Shown here: piece by piece, positions 39,941 to 50,730 of the stretch
How positions within the stretch are numbered: position 1 is the stretch's first letter
Layout of the letters: the number at the start of each line of letters is the position of its first letter
DNA from: Eukaryota sp. TZLM1-RC
Taxonomy: Eukaryota > Metamonada: BaSk clade
Length of the DNA stretch: 64,000 nt
Direction of reading: 5' to 3'
Assembly: GCA_040285825.1 (NCBI GenBank)
Contig: JAUPSS010000007.1
Location: 892,501-956,500 of the forward strand
Program-made: the position numbers and the translations under genes
Notes under the pieces: model-generated
Told to the model about the DNA's origin: nothing
Seen by the model: the letters and a program-made list of their open reading frames with translations, nothing else
The model's database searches: none

Positions 39941-41795
39941 ATGACAGTAAACCAAACTCCTCCTACCAAGAGGATTCGCGAGGAAGTTAATAACGTAAGT
40001 GACTCCGAACTTCCTGTTGTCCTCTCCCCTCTTTCTGGATATCAACGATGGAATGGCTATCGTCTTTTTTCCGAACAAAATGGTAAGCGTCACTGTCTTC
40101 TGTGCCCTGGAATGTCAACCAGTTTTTCAGTTTCGACTTCTCAAACAGTACTGAAACGACACCTTGAAAAGGAACATCCCAACTGGACTAGTTCCATAAG
40201 GCAGCAGCAACCCACTTTAAAACTTTCATCGTTCACTCCACTTCCCGCAACAGTCTTGTCTTACGCAGAAGTTGAAACTGGCCGCAAGCTTTTGATCAAG
40301 ATGTTCATTCAGTCTGGCGCACCGTACTCGTTGGCGGACAACCCACATTTTCGTAACTTAATGAATTTCTATAATGAGAATACGGTGATAATGTCTTCAT
40401 GGTCCATTTCTTGTTCCATTCGCAATGCTTTTTCCGAAATGCGTCCATCAATGCTGCAGAGGTTAGGTCAAAATAGACATTCCTATTCTTTGACGCTAGA
40501 TTTATGGACTTCAAGAGCTAAGCGCCCTTATCTTGGTATAACTGCCCATTTTGTTAGTGATGATTTCAACTTGTCATCTCTAACACTGGACGTTGTTAGA
40601 ATTCCGCACCCACATTCAGCCGAAATAATTCTTGCTTTTGTACAAGATGCTTTAAGGGATATCAACAGTGAAAACATAATATCCATTACTTTTGATGAAA
40701 GTTCTGAGAACTCTGATAATGCTGAATTGCTCGCCATTACATCTGACAATGCTGCCAATGTCAGAAAGGCTTTGAAACTTTTCACAGAAAAGCAACCAAA
40801 GCTGTTTCACAAGAAATGTATGGCCCATATTTTGAATTTGGTTGTAAAAAAGGGTCTTGTGGTGGTTGATGGTCTTTTGTCGAAGATTCACAACTTTGTT
40901 AGACAATGCCATGTTTCTAGCAAGCTCTACCAGTTACTGTGGGAAGAACTACAAGAACAAGGTCTTCAAAAAGAAGACAATCCCTCTTGATACGGCAATT
41001 AGGTGGAACAGCACCTACTTGATGGTGAATACTTACATGAAGATTAAATCGGCTGTTACCAAACTATTGGTTGAAGAGGGAATGACGGCTCTCATAGTCA
41101 CCGAAGAAGAAGAACTGAAGATTGAAGCTATTCTTAATCTTCTTGCACCTTTTTACGAATGTACAGTTTACCTTTCAGCTGCATTGCATCCTACCTGTGG
41201 TTTAGTGCTTATGCTAATAGACGGTCTGTATGCGCATCTCTATTCTTATCAAAACGAAGCGCAGATTATCCAAGAAGCAGCTTCTTTGATGCTAGGAAAG
41301 CTGGAGCAGTATTTAGAAGAACTTTACGACTTCCCTGCCTTTGTTTCGTCAATTCTTGATCCCCGTGTACGTCGTTTTGAAGGGCTTCATTTACGATTTC
41401 CTGACGATTTCTCTAGAAAATTGCAAGATCTTATCAATGTAAACTATGAGTCAATAGTCCCATCAGTGGCAAATAGACAGCTTACCTTCTTGGAATCCTT
41501 TCTCAGAAGATCACACGCAGAAGGTGATGAACTTTCCACTTTTCTATCCGAAGCTCCGGTTGACCTTTCGGTGAATCCACTACAATGGTGGAATGACAAC
41601 AAACGTCGATTTCCTGTACTTTCTCAAATAGCAGCTGATTTCTTGGCTATCCAGCCAACTTCTGTACCCTGTGAACGGCTTTTTTCTCTAGCAGGGGATA
41701 TGGTTTCCGAGAAAAGATGCTGTTTGGCTGATGATTCCGTTCGTGCGGTTTTGTGCTTACGGTCATGGCTTGACAATGGATTTGATTTGATTTAA
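39941..41795 (+). pseudogene. hAT transposase with one frameshift
   Basis: The first frame (39941-40990) begins MTVNQTPPTKRI and carries a BED zinc finger (CLLC...LKRHLEKEH, residues ~50-85). It continues into the RNase-H-like core with SLTLDLWTSRAKRPYLG and ITSDNAANVRKAL. The second frame, in use from about 40960, continues KKTIPLDTAIRWNSTYLMV and ends with the hAT dimerisation region (LQWWNDNKRRFPVLSQIAAD, TSVPCERLFSLAGDMVSEKR). One base missing in the A-run near 40969-40973 would account for the break. Total about 617 codons, normal for hAT. It could be inactivated, or the break could be a homopolymer sequencing error. Confidence 0.92.
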
Positions 41796-41899
41796 TAATA
41801 AAGATGAGTGTTTTGTTCATATACAATTGCAACATCACAATAAGTTTATCCTAAAACATAGACCTTGTTGTTTATATTTCATCCAAGGTGCTCTAAACG

Positions 41900-42069
41900 A
41901 AAAAAATTCACTCAGACTCATTAGTCGATTCAAGCTCGAGTCGAGTTTGAGTGTGACTCACCAGAAAGGAGTCGGAGTCGAGTTGAACTCAGTCTATCCG
42001 AGTCGAGCTTGAGTACGACTCGAAAATGTTGAGTCGAGTCTGAGCGTGTTAGTCAAATGCTGGGGCCTA
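41900..42069. repeat. hAT right terminal/subterminal repeats
   Basis: Dense GAGTCGAG-type motifs (AAGCTCGAGTCGAGTTTGAG; GAGTCGGAGTCGAGTTG; GAGTCGAGCTTGAG) ending in the inverted 13-bp terminus. Confidence 0.85.
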
Positions 42070-42194
42070 GTGTCAAAGCCAACATATCGATGATTCTTTG
42101 CGATACAATCTAACACGATGACATCGAGTTGAAAGTTATGTTTACAATATTTAGTCAAAACTAACTTCTGAGAATTTTGAATTTAAGAAATTCT

Positions 42195-42715
42195 GAATAG
42201 TTTTGGTTCTGATGATAGAGGTGATCTATACTGTGATTGGTTTAACTCTGAAGCTGTTGTTGACTTTGTCTCATGTAATGTTGCAAATGACATTTTGGTT
42301 CACAGAAGAAAACTTAATCCTGTAAGTGCTCTTGATTTTAAAGCAAAAGAAAAACATAGAAAATATGATAAAGATATTGAAGTGTCTAATGCTGATAGAA
42401 ACACACCACTTGTTTTTATTGCTTTCCCATTTTCGATAAATGGAAGATTATCAAATGAAGCAGAAACTATGTTGAATGACTTCCAAATAATGGTTCAAGA
42501 AAAAACAATGAAAAGATTTGATATATTTTATGGCGTTCACGGATTCAATTTGCCATTATTAATAGATTACCACGGTTTTTGAATCGAATAAGAGAAGCTT
42601 TAGCTAGACAGCAAGCAGATCAAGATTTTGTAGTGGAAATCTTGGTTCGATGATAGTCGTCCCCATTAGTTATGAGTTAATTTAATTAAGTGTGCATGTT
42701 CAATAAATATTTTCC
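42195..42715 (+). mobile_element. LINE subfamily B C-terminal region and 3' UTR
   Basis: Encodes VHRRKLNPVSALDFKAKEKH, FIAFPFSINGRLSNEAETML and KRFDIFYGVHGFNLPLL, then ARQQADQDF..EILV-like sequence after a frameshift and the standard 3' tail with AATAAATA. It is 5'-truncated just past the RxD...D block. Confidence 0.8.
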
Positions 42716-42959
42716 GAAATTGGATTGGATTCTTCACTAGCAAGCAATAAATATCCATTTCCCCGAGCGCACAAAAAGTCCGTAAAAAGACTTGGGCTAC
42801 TGATATCTACCATTTTCTTTACCAAGACCATCACTATTTTATCCACCAAATCACATCTATGTTCGAAAGGATATGGACCACCTACATATTTGGCTTAACC
42901 AGAAATTTACCTCAATAACGAATCTCTAAAATAACCACTACATATGTTTCTCGATAACA

Positions 42960-43250
42960 AAGGTTGAAATTGTTTCAAGTTCAGAACCTATCTATACTAA
43001 AAGATTATTTAGTTCCTCAGTTATTCCAGGAACATTCCCAAGCCAGCAGCCTAGAAAAGGGCATCAAAGGAATAGTATAAAAAAGCAATTTTGACACTCT
43101 CGATTGATACTCTCTTTAATTTTTCCAATCAGGAGACATTTCACCGAATTCAACAAAAGACCAATATTTCTGTAAAAAATTGAAGCTTCAGGAACAAACT
43201 GATTCAAAACCAATATTTGGCCAACTTAACGATTCTATTAAAATCATTCA
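42960..43250 (-). mobile_element. LINE RT fragment
   Basis: Minus-strand pieces read IGLLLNSVKCLLIG and FLGCWLGNVPGI, matching the segment after the YMDD motif in the 0.1-2 kb copy (IGLHLNASKCLLIG; IIGCWLGYIPQI). Stops interrupt it. Confidence 0.65.
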
Positions 43251-43507
43251 TGAGAAAAACTTTTTCATCTTTTGCTTGAATTTACATTATTTTCCGTAGT
43301 CCAATCATCACTGACAATGATTGTGATTTGAGTAGTTACAGTAATTCTTGAACCTCCCTCTGGTAATACACAGAAGTTGTCCCAAAGTTTTCCATCACAG
43401 TTGCACAAAATTACTAACTAATAACACATCATAATTCAACGTAGGTCAACAACGGGAAATTCGTTTGATGACTCTGCTTCACAAAACTGCACCTCGATAG
43501 AGCATAC

Positions 43508-46034
43508 ATGGTTATGTCAAAAGAAGAAAATGAGAACTTATTGGGTCAGTGAAAATGGATAATATGTGCAATTTAGGCATTTTCAGATGAAATACACAAA
43601 ATTGTACACAATCTCAATGCTGCATCACCAAACAGCCAATTATTACCTCAACTTATACAAAACAGCCCTATCAACACCGCCCGATGAGTCAATACAAGCT
43701 TTCCGCACCATCAGAAACAGTCTTGTAGGTTCTCGTGCCCTCAAAGAACTCTTTCTTTCTCAACCGTACATACTAGAGTCTCTGATCACTGATTTCATTG
43801 ACCATACACCCCAAGGCCAATCCCTCATACTTGATTGTCTATGTACTCTGGTCTCTACATTCCCCTCACAATGCACTGCATGTACTCCACTCCTCATACA
43901 GATCATCTCATCCTCCTCCCAACCCTCGCCCATCGTTCTACGTGCTTTGAAAGCCCTTTCTGCTGTCGTTTCAGCTTCACCCTCCCTTGATACCTCTTCC
44001 CTCGTTCCAAATGTTCTATCCTTTCTATCTTCTTCCTGTCCTTCCACCATCAAAACTGCTTCCTCTTTCCTCCTTAAACTTGATCCCGATGTTCTCTTTG
44101 CTAATGCCGGTGTCATTACTGAACAAATTGGGCATGTTTTTTCTCACAGCAATGTCAATCATTTCGCCTTTGAATCACTCCTGAGTATTCTCCATATCTT
44201 GGCCAAAACAGATTCCACATCAGCTGAGTTGGTTTCAAATCTTAAGATTCAAAACAAGTCTTTGATCAAATACTTGTTATTACAAACCTCTAAATCACGC
44301 AAATCCCCCCTTTCCTCTCTGACCCACATCTCCCTTTTGTCTTCACTTCACCCTACCCCTAAGATGGATGTAGATGAAGAGGGTCATAGTTTAGGTGAAT
44401 ATGTTGTTTATCACCACTTTGAGTCTAAACCTTTTTGCTCTGTTTTGGAGGGTGGTGATGAAGAATTGTTGCTGCGGCATTGTTTGTCGACTATCTGGAA
44501 TTGTTTAAAGAAATTAGTTGAAACTAAGGAAGATCTTAACGTGATTTCCTCAGTTTTGGGTTGTTTTGCAGATTTAATTTCTACATCAAAATCACTACAA
44601 TTACGGTTATTAAATTCTAATGGCATTGAAGCTGTAATTCTCATTATTGAGCAGATTATTCAATTATTGCACCAGTTTAACAACACCAATTGTACTTTTA
44701 TCCCTTTTAATACAGTTTTAAATACACTAAGAATAATTACTATTCTGTTGAACGATAGTGATGATTTGAGAATGATTGTGTTTACATCTGGAATTATCAA
44801 GGATTTTCTATTTTCATTTTTGCTAAATCAAAAACCTGAGAAGCCGATCGATCGGCTGTGTATTTCTTTTGCATGTCTTGCACTCCGCAATTGGGCACGG
44901 TATCCCCCGGCTGTTTTGCAACATACACCTACATTGGAGGAGTTGTCCTCTCTTATACCATTAATTACATTCACGGACACGCTTATCTCAATACAAGCGT
45001 CGTCTGCCTTTGCAAATATCTCTACAACATATGATAAGACAAAGAATGTGGTCAACAAGGAATTGATTGGTTGTTTGGTCTCTCGGGTGCATTCTGGCTC
45101 CCCCCGTGAAGCTTCCATAGCCTGCAACGTTCTCGTAGCATTGTGTCGTGACGGAGATGAACAGTTCTTTAGCACGGTGCTCACTGAGCTTGGAGACTCT
45201 CGACATCCATCCCTTATGACCATTCTCCAGGGCTCGCTCAAGCTTGAAGCACTAGCCTTGGTGAGGAATCTGGCTTGGTCTGTACCCAACATTACTCACC
45301 ATCTGCTTTCTCTTTTTGGTGATCCATCCCCCATCAATCCTCTCCTTGCCTTTCTGGTTGAGACTGTTTCGTGTGCCTGCTCTTCCTCCGTGGAACCTTA
45401 TGCTATCAGATGTGCTACCAAGTCCATCTATGCATTATCCAACATTTCCTGCCCAAGTGATGATCTAAAATCTCTTGTTGTCACCATTCCCAATTTCGTT
45501 TGCTCCCTCGTCACCCTCCTCTCTACTCACTACCATGACTCTCAACTCTTGGATTCAATCATCCTTTACTTACGTACATGCCTGGAGATGGATGTTGTTG
45601 AGCCGATCGGTCCTGATACAAATCTCCCACTTGTGAAGGAACGATGTCAGTTGTTGGTTGAAGCCGGTCTTGTGAGTGTTTTAAATGACATTAGTACCAA
45701 GGTTTCGAATAGTGAAGTGCTATACAGGATTAGAGAAGTTTTAGGCAAGATACAACATTTCATTGGTTCTAATGCAAACTCTTCTCCACCTATTTCACCT
45801 TTTGCTGAAATTCCACCACCTGAGGATCACTCTATTGACTTTGCACATGTTCCAGTTCCAGCACCCTTGGATGATCCACCACTAGGATCAGGCCTTCCGT
45901 TTGGTATGTTTGGAGGTCCTGACATGCCACAATACCAAGAACTTTCCTTTTCAGTGGTTGGTCCGCAGATGGAGGAAGACATTTCTGATCCAGAGGATGA
46001 GATGAGCGCGTCAGAATTTGATGAGATGGAATAA
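43508..46034 (+). CDS. ARM-repeat protein, probably ARMC8/Gid5-like
   Basis: The open frame from ATG 43587 gives 815 residues. A 28-nt intron (43549-43576, GTGAAA...TTTAG) could add an upstream exon from 43508 (MVMSKEENENLLGQHFQMKY). The donor is weak, so the start is uncertain. The protein is an alpha-solenoid with ARM-like helices. It begins NYYLNLYKTALSTPPDESIQ...TIRNSLVGS, like the ARMC8 N terminus. It also has SLKLEALALVRNLAWSVPNI, ATKSIYALSNI and a C-terminal GLVSVLNDISTKVSNSEVLY-type repeat before a proline-rich, acidic tail (SDPEDEMSASEFDEME). ARMC8/Gid5 is the substrate-receptor-holding arm of the GID/CTLH ubiquitin ligase. That identity is inferred from pattern, and other ARM proteins remain possible. 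Confidence 0.75.
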
Positions 46035-46590
46035 ATGAAGTTTGTGTACATAATAAATGATTTTAGTGCTTTTTTGTTTGATTTTTTAAATAAATATATC
46101 TATTAAACAACACATGAATAATCCAGCTCTCCCAAAACAAAACAACTAGATGTAATTTCTTGAATTGATTGAGGGTTGTCCTATTTGATTTTAAACCTTC
46201 TGATTTTGATGCTTTGCATTTGCTATCAGATGCCAATGATCTGAGCAATATATAATTGGATAAGCTTTTGTTGACCTTTTTGTTGATGATCAAGATAATT
46301 TATGATTTGTCAAATCTCACAATGATACGGTGAATTGAAGCAACGTGAATTCCGAAGAGAAACCTGTTGTGTGGTGGCTTTATGTAACAAATTCTAGGTT
46401 TTCACCAATTCGGTTCGATGTGTTAGCTGATTCATATAATAAAATCTAATTATTAAAAACACGAGAGAACATATTCAACAGAGCCAGTGGAATGATGTTT
46501 AAGTTTATTGTTTTTCAATCAATTTGTGGTCTCGTTCACAAAATTCAAAAATGCCAAATTTTCAGTGTCATTTTTCTCCTTACCGAAAAC
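46035..46590. other. Intergenic with weak LINE similarity
   Basis: Near 46110-46165 the minus strand resembles the LINE A terminus (ATCCAGCTCTCCCAAAACAAAACAACTAGATG; compare the GEMDFSDV coding end). The remainder holds the 5' region of the RING/B-box gene. An in-frame upstream ATG exists at 46492, but the RING domain starts right after ATG 46591. Confidence 0.5.
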
Positions 46591-48000
46591 ATGGCCCATC
46601 TCGAAGCTATTGAATGTGGAATCTGTCGTGACGTCATGCTTGAGCCCACTACCTTGATCTGCGGTCACTCCTTCTGTCGTGATCGTTGCATTAAGAAGTG
46701 GATTCAACATACTTCAACATGCCCTCAGTGTAGAGAAAGTGTATCTTCATCTAGGTTTGCCATTAATGTCACTCTTCAGGATGTCATCAACGCAACTACG
46801 GAAAACCATTCTACATGCGATCATTGTCGAATTTCTCCTGCCATCTCTTACTGTGCTCAGTGTCGTGTGCATTCTTGCCATTCATGCTGTACACTTGTAC
46901 ACAGGCCCATGTCTTTCCATTCACATCAGATTGTGGATATTGCTGAAAAAGCTTCCGTTCTAGAAATCTCTGAATCAAAAAAAGAAGAAGACAGAAGCAT
47001 GGCAACAGCACAATGTAGAGTAACAAATCTACTAAAAGAAAATGCTGCTCTCCAACAGCAGATTGATGACCACCTGTCCAATCTCAACAAAGAACGTCAT
47101 CAAGTTCAACATTACTTCTCCACTCTGAGCTCTCAAATTACCAAGTTTCAGAAAGCTATACCTAAACCTTCTCTCTTTCACGGCAGCACATCCAGTCCTC
47201 AAAAAATCAAGGTCGGCTATTGGGTTCGTGAAGGTCGGTGGGCAAGGGATTTCAGGAAACGTATGCTCTCAACAGTTGATCAATACTATGGGGGACTGGA
47301 ACTTCAACTTGATGTGCACTGTGAGTTGAATGATCACGAAGAAGTGGATGAATACGATGTGGTAATCTATGACACCAACTATCAAGGATGCGATGGTGAA
47401 ATTCTAAACCATGTCGTAGAATCAGGCAAAGGTTTGCTTTTGTTTAACGGATTTCCAAGTAATATTGAAGAGTTCTCCTACTCTTGCTTCAGCTATAACA
47501 GGCGTCTAGATGCCATTGGTGGATTCAGTGACATGCAAGTGGTTCGCCAAGAAGATCCCATCTTCACTGGGGTCAGTAGTTTTGCCCCAAGCAATACTCA
47601 CGGTAACATCATGTGTAACAAAGGAACCCTTGTTGCAAACTACGCAGATGGAACACATCTCATCGCAAAGAATGAAATAGGCGAGTGCAAAATGGTTGAG
47701 TTCAACTGCGTGAGTACCTCAAACCAGGCTAAACGCACAGGACTGAGCTGGCATGTCGAATCTGATGCCATGAAACTTTTTGTTAATTGTATTTTGTGGA
47801 CATCGAACATACCTTATGCATCACCATCTGTACCCTCTACTGATTTTGCACATGTCCCTGATGATGCTGCTTTTTCTCAATCTCCACATTTTTCTTCTTT
47901 AGGCAGTGCTTTGGCAGTAAGTCATGGTGAGTGGGACATTCAATTTGACATTGACAGCAGTGATTTAGAAATAGTTATGAGTGGTTCTGAGGATGAATAG
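46591..48000 (+). CDS. RING/B-box (TRIM-like) protein with ThuA/amidotransferase-like C-terminal domain
   Basis: 469 residues from MAHLEAIECGICRDV. Residues ~9-50 form a C3HC4 RING (CGIC...CGHSFCRDRCI...CPQC), the hallmark of an E3 ubiquitin ligase. About 70-110 form a B-box (CDHC...CAQC...CHSCCTLVH...HSHQ), and ~140-190 a coiled coil (LLKENAALQQQIDDHLSNL). This is the TRIM order. The remaining half is not a usual TRIM domain. IKVGYWVREGRWARDF, EYDVVIYDTNYQGCDGEILN, HVVESGKGLLLFNGF, DPIFTGV and GLSWHVESDAMKLFVNCILW resemble a class-I glutamine-amidotransferase-like (ThuA-type) fold. An acidic tail follows. The longer frame from 46492 would add a hydrophobic leader, which I consider less likely. 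Confidence 0.85.
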   Translation: MAHLEAIECGICRDVMLEPTTLICGHSFCRDRCIKKWIQHTSTCPQCRESVSSSRFAINVTLQDVINATTENHSTCDHCRISPAISYCAQCRVHSCHSCCTLVHRPMSFHSHQIVDIAEKASVLEISESKKEEDRSMATAQCRVTNLLKENAALQQQIDDHLSNLNKERHQVQHYFSTLSSQITKFQKAIPKPSLFHGSTSSPQKIKVGYWVREGRWARDFRKRMLSTVDQYYGGLELQLDVHCELNDHEEVDEYDVVIYDTNYQGCDGEILNHVVESGKGLLLFNGFPSNIEEFSYSCFSYNRRLDAIGGFSDMQVVRQEDPIFTGVSSFAPSNTHGNIMCNKGTLVANYADGTHLIAKNEIGECKMVEFNCVSTSNQAKRTGLSWHVESDAMKLFVNCILWTSNIPYASPSVPSTDFAHVPDDAAFSQSPHFSSLGSALAVSHGEWDIQFDIDSSDLEIVMSGSEDE

Positions 48001-49229
48001 GGTAAATAATTTTTTGTTGAAGTTACAATTTTTGCATAAATTGTCTTTTATATGTTTTAAATGTTTTAAACCTTGAATTTTGTTTACTTCCATAAACTTC
48101 ACAATTGTCTATTCAATTTGCAGCATTTAATTCAATCAACATGTTTCAAACACGACATAAAGAGAATACCAAAACTACAAGTATAGAAGCATTGTTTTCG
48201 ATGAAGTCAACATTCTTCACGTTATCACCGCACTTCCGTTCCGTCTTTCTTTCCGTTTGTACACTCAAGCAAGGCAGACAACGATGACGCACCAGTATTT
48301 GATTTTGATGACGTAGAACTACTTGTAAGTAGTTGCATAGTGTAGTTTATTGAATAAACAAGGTTATGAAGAAACTGCCTTTATTATTGGGCTCTTCGAT
48401 AGAGCGCCAACAAAACAACACCGCTACTGAATAGATTTTCAGGACCCTATTCGACAATTTTGTTAATGTTTACTAATGTTCAATGTTCCAGAAGCGAAAG
48501 GAATGGAAACTGAGAAAACTCTCCATATCCTCTTGTAGTATTTCCTGTACATCAATTTTGACCTGAAACACAGGGGTACTGAGGGTTGTGTTGTGGAAAA
48601 CGTACATGACATAAATTGATAGGAATTGGCAAATGTGGATTGGTGTTCCAAGTTGGGCATTCGAAGTTAAACGAATATACTCCATGGTATGACGTGTTGT
48701 GGATGAAGTACGCTGATTGCCATCTAGCATTCCTGAAATCTAACAGTTCTAATTAACTATTTATTTGTCGTCATGTTGAAAAGGAAGCAATCAGTCGATC
48801 CTTGCCAAATGATTGGTCATGTAACGGATAGAGATATTTAAGCTTATGGTTCATTATGGAGTTAAGTAGTCTTGATAAACACTTATTTTTGAGTTATTTA
48901 AACCAAATCTTTTTATTGGAAAATTGCATTTAAATTTTAAATTATATTGGCCTTTCTAATGATATAGCTGAATGTTTCACCAATCGTCTCAGCAATTTCT
49001 CCTCAAGTATAATTTGATACAAAATTTACCAGATTTCTGATCGATATTGTAATGGTCAGCGCGTTGATTGTATGTGCAAAGTAAAAAATATAAAACAATG
49101 TGATAAATTTTATTAAGGACTTGAGGACATAATTACAAAACTCATTGTTTGTATCCAAATTCATATCATCATGAATGATAAATACGCCTGACAACATGAA
49201 GAAGGATGTGTAGAGCATGTCAAGTATCA
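48001..49229. other. Gene-free spacer with small inverted repeats
   Basis: No convincing gene. AACTACTT-GT-AAGTAGTT (48317-48334) is a near-perfect palindrome. Near 48390-48413 lies GGGCTCTTCGATAGAGCGCC, a short stem-loop-like sequence. Confidence 0.45.
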
Positions 49230-49231
49230 TC

Positions 49232-49494
49232 TGGTTCCACTTGCTGTTTCTCTTTTTGGTAACATTGGAATATCTGGCATTAAATTTCTTGAAGGTTTCA
49301 GAAGTTTAATAAAAGAAAGAGCGGGAAAAGAATTGAACTTCAATTTCTGGCACACCAGAATTGTTTTCACTATTCATCAAGCAACTCCCGAAATGATAAC
49401 CAAAGCAATGTTACAATTAGGAATAGAGTATGAGAATCGCGCATTGAAGAGGTTTAATGATGTTGATGCGTGTATTGAGGATATTGAGTTCTAG
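49232..49494 (+). mobile_element. LINE 3' terminal fragment (subfamily C/D-like)
   Basis: Encodes VPLAVSLFGNIGISGIKFLE, then ERAGKELNFNFWHTRIVFTI, and ends DVDACIEDIEF with TAG. The frame is uninterrupted, so it is a relatively young or less mutated copy, but only the last ~87 residues remain. Confidence 0.75.
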
Positions 49495-49758
49495 TTTTTT
49501 GTTTGCGTTTCAAGTTCAAACATTTGAGATAAAAATAGTTTGTAAAAAAACATGAAGAGGCATCTGGCAAATAGGTGAGCTAGTCGAAACTTTGTTGATC
49601 AATGTAATCTGGTTCCTTATACAAATACTTGCCAAGAGCGTAATTTCCTGAAACAAGTTGTTACGCGTATGTCTCTGAAGAAAATCAAGTGAACTACTGT
49701 CCCAAATTATGAATTAATTAAACAAAAGCTAAATAAATTTATTTGATATAAATCGATT

Positions 49759-50157
49759 TCAACCTTGAATTTCCTCATGCAGCAAATTCAACTCTTCAAC
49801 CATGCGCTTCTCATCTTCATCCAAAAGTTTGGGTAGCGTCGAAAAGTTTTCTAAAAGTTCGTAAATACCATCAGACTCTTCCAAATCATGTTCTCTGCGG
49901 GGAAGAACATGACAATGAAGCGCGGGTAGATGATGCGTGTCACCATCATTAATATAGATCGTGCTTGAATCTGTTTGTAATTGAGATTCTAATGTTCTCT
50001 GTACTCTTTGAACAAGGTTAAAGAAGTCAGAAAGTTCTTCATCAGTGAGTTCTGATAGTTTGTGTTTGCCAGATTTGGGAAAGACGAGTGTGTGATACGG
50101 TAGTATTGGATTAGGACAGAAGTGGGCAAAAGACAGTTTGGAGGAGATCCAATTCAT
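49759..50157 (-). CDS. FHIT-like HIT-family dinucleotide hydrolase
   Basis: A 132-residue HIT protein. FHIT cleaves diadenosine tri/tetraphosphates. The start MNWISSKLSFAHFCPNPILP aligns with the FHIT N terminus. LSELTDEELSDFFNLVQRVQ and SSTIYINDGDTHHLPALHCHVLPRR follow the family order, and SDGIYELLE matches the segment after the HIT motif. In the usual H-x-H-x-H motif the first histidine reads Ala (ALHCHVL), while the second, nucleophilic histidine and the third remain. Activity is therefore plausible but not certain. The last ~35 residues are charged and helical. The upstream leader duplicates that of DDX10. Confidence 0.85.
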   Translation of the reverse strand: MNWISSKLSFAHFCPNPILPYHTLVFPKSGKHKLSELTDEELSDFFNLVQRVQRTLESQLQTDSSTIYINDGDTHHLPALHCHVLPRREHDLEESDGIYELLENFSTLPKLLDEDEKRMVEELNLLHEEIQG

Positions 50158-50247
50158 TGAAACAGATGATGTTTATTACAATGAAATAAGTGTCCTTTTT
50201 ACACCGATGTAGAGGGATGGAGTTTTTGAGAAATGGAAGATTTTCTT
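50158..50247 (-). promoter_or_regulatory. Leader/promoter block shared with DDX10
   Basis: The 69 bp at 50179-50247 differ from 13657-13725 at only three positions (A/G, T/A, T/G), and a looser match continues to the ATG. Neighbouring sequence beyond the block is unrelated at the two loci. Confidence 0.7.
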
Positions 50248-50600
50248 CGTGATACCATTTTCTTTAAACCATAGTCAACCTTTGCTCTCTGTAGGTATCC
50301 TGGAAAGAAAGATACTTTCCAGCATAAAAATACTGTACAAATAATTGTACAACCATTATTTGTACAACTACATTTATTTATTTGCTTATTTACTTTTTTT
50401 AAAATAAGAAAGATGTTTGGAGAATGTTGTAAAAAAGTAAATTCATTGAAAAGGAGTCAAGATGAAACCACAAGATCTATAATCTTTACCTTTTTCATCT
50501 TTTGTTCTCAGTTCTATCATCACACAGAACTGTTGTACTTCGAACGAAGTACGAACATTTGTACAAATCAAAGATATATATTCATTGATTTCAATAATCA
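50248..50600. other. Spacer
   Basis: AT-rich sequence including TGTACAAATAATTGTACAA, a TTGTACAA-type inverted repeat near 50330-50370. No gene seen. Confidence 0.4.
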
Positions 50601-50604
50601 TCAA

Positions 50605-50730
50605 AGTTTTAGCTAGACAGCAAGCAGATCAAGATTTTGCAGAGGAAATCTTGGTTCAATGATATTCGTCCCATTAGTTATGAATTAATTTCATTAAATG
50701 TGCATGTTTAATAAATATTTTTGAGTTTAT
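50605..50730 (+). mobile_element. LINE subfamily B 3' end fragment
   Basis: TTTTAGCTAGACAGCAAGCA through AATAAATATTTTTG matches the B tail at 1-112 and 42.6 kb. Confidence 0.8.

Larger units (their letters stand above)
39720..42069 (+). mobile_element. hAT DNA transposon, 2350 bp, nearly intact
   Basis: Bounded by 13-bp perfect terminal inverted repeats TAGGCCCCAGCAT and flanked by 8-bp target duplications GTGTCAAA (39712-39719 and 42070-42077), the hAT hallmark. Both subterminal regions (~150 bp) are crowded with GAGTCGAG/ACTCGACT-type motifs on both strands, probably transposase-binding sites. It contains one transposase gene with a single frameshift. Clean ends and duplications suggest a recent insertion. 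Confidence 0.95.

Noticed and set aside
40940-41000. Programmed frameshift in the hAT transposase
   Set aside because: The local sequence (CTTCAAAAAGAAGAC) does not form a canonical slippery heptamer in the zero frame; a one-base loss in an A-run is simpler.
48390-48413. TTGGCGC-type primer-binding site of an LTR element
   Set aside because: TTGGCGCTCTATCGAAGAGCCC on the minus strand looks like one, but no flanking LTR pair, gag or pol was found.
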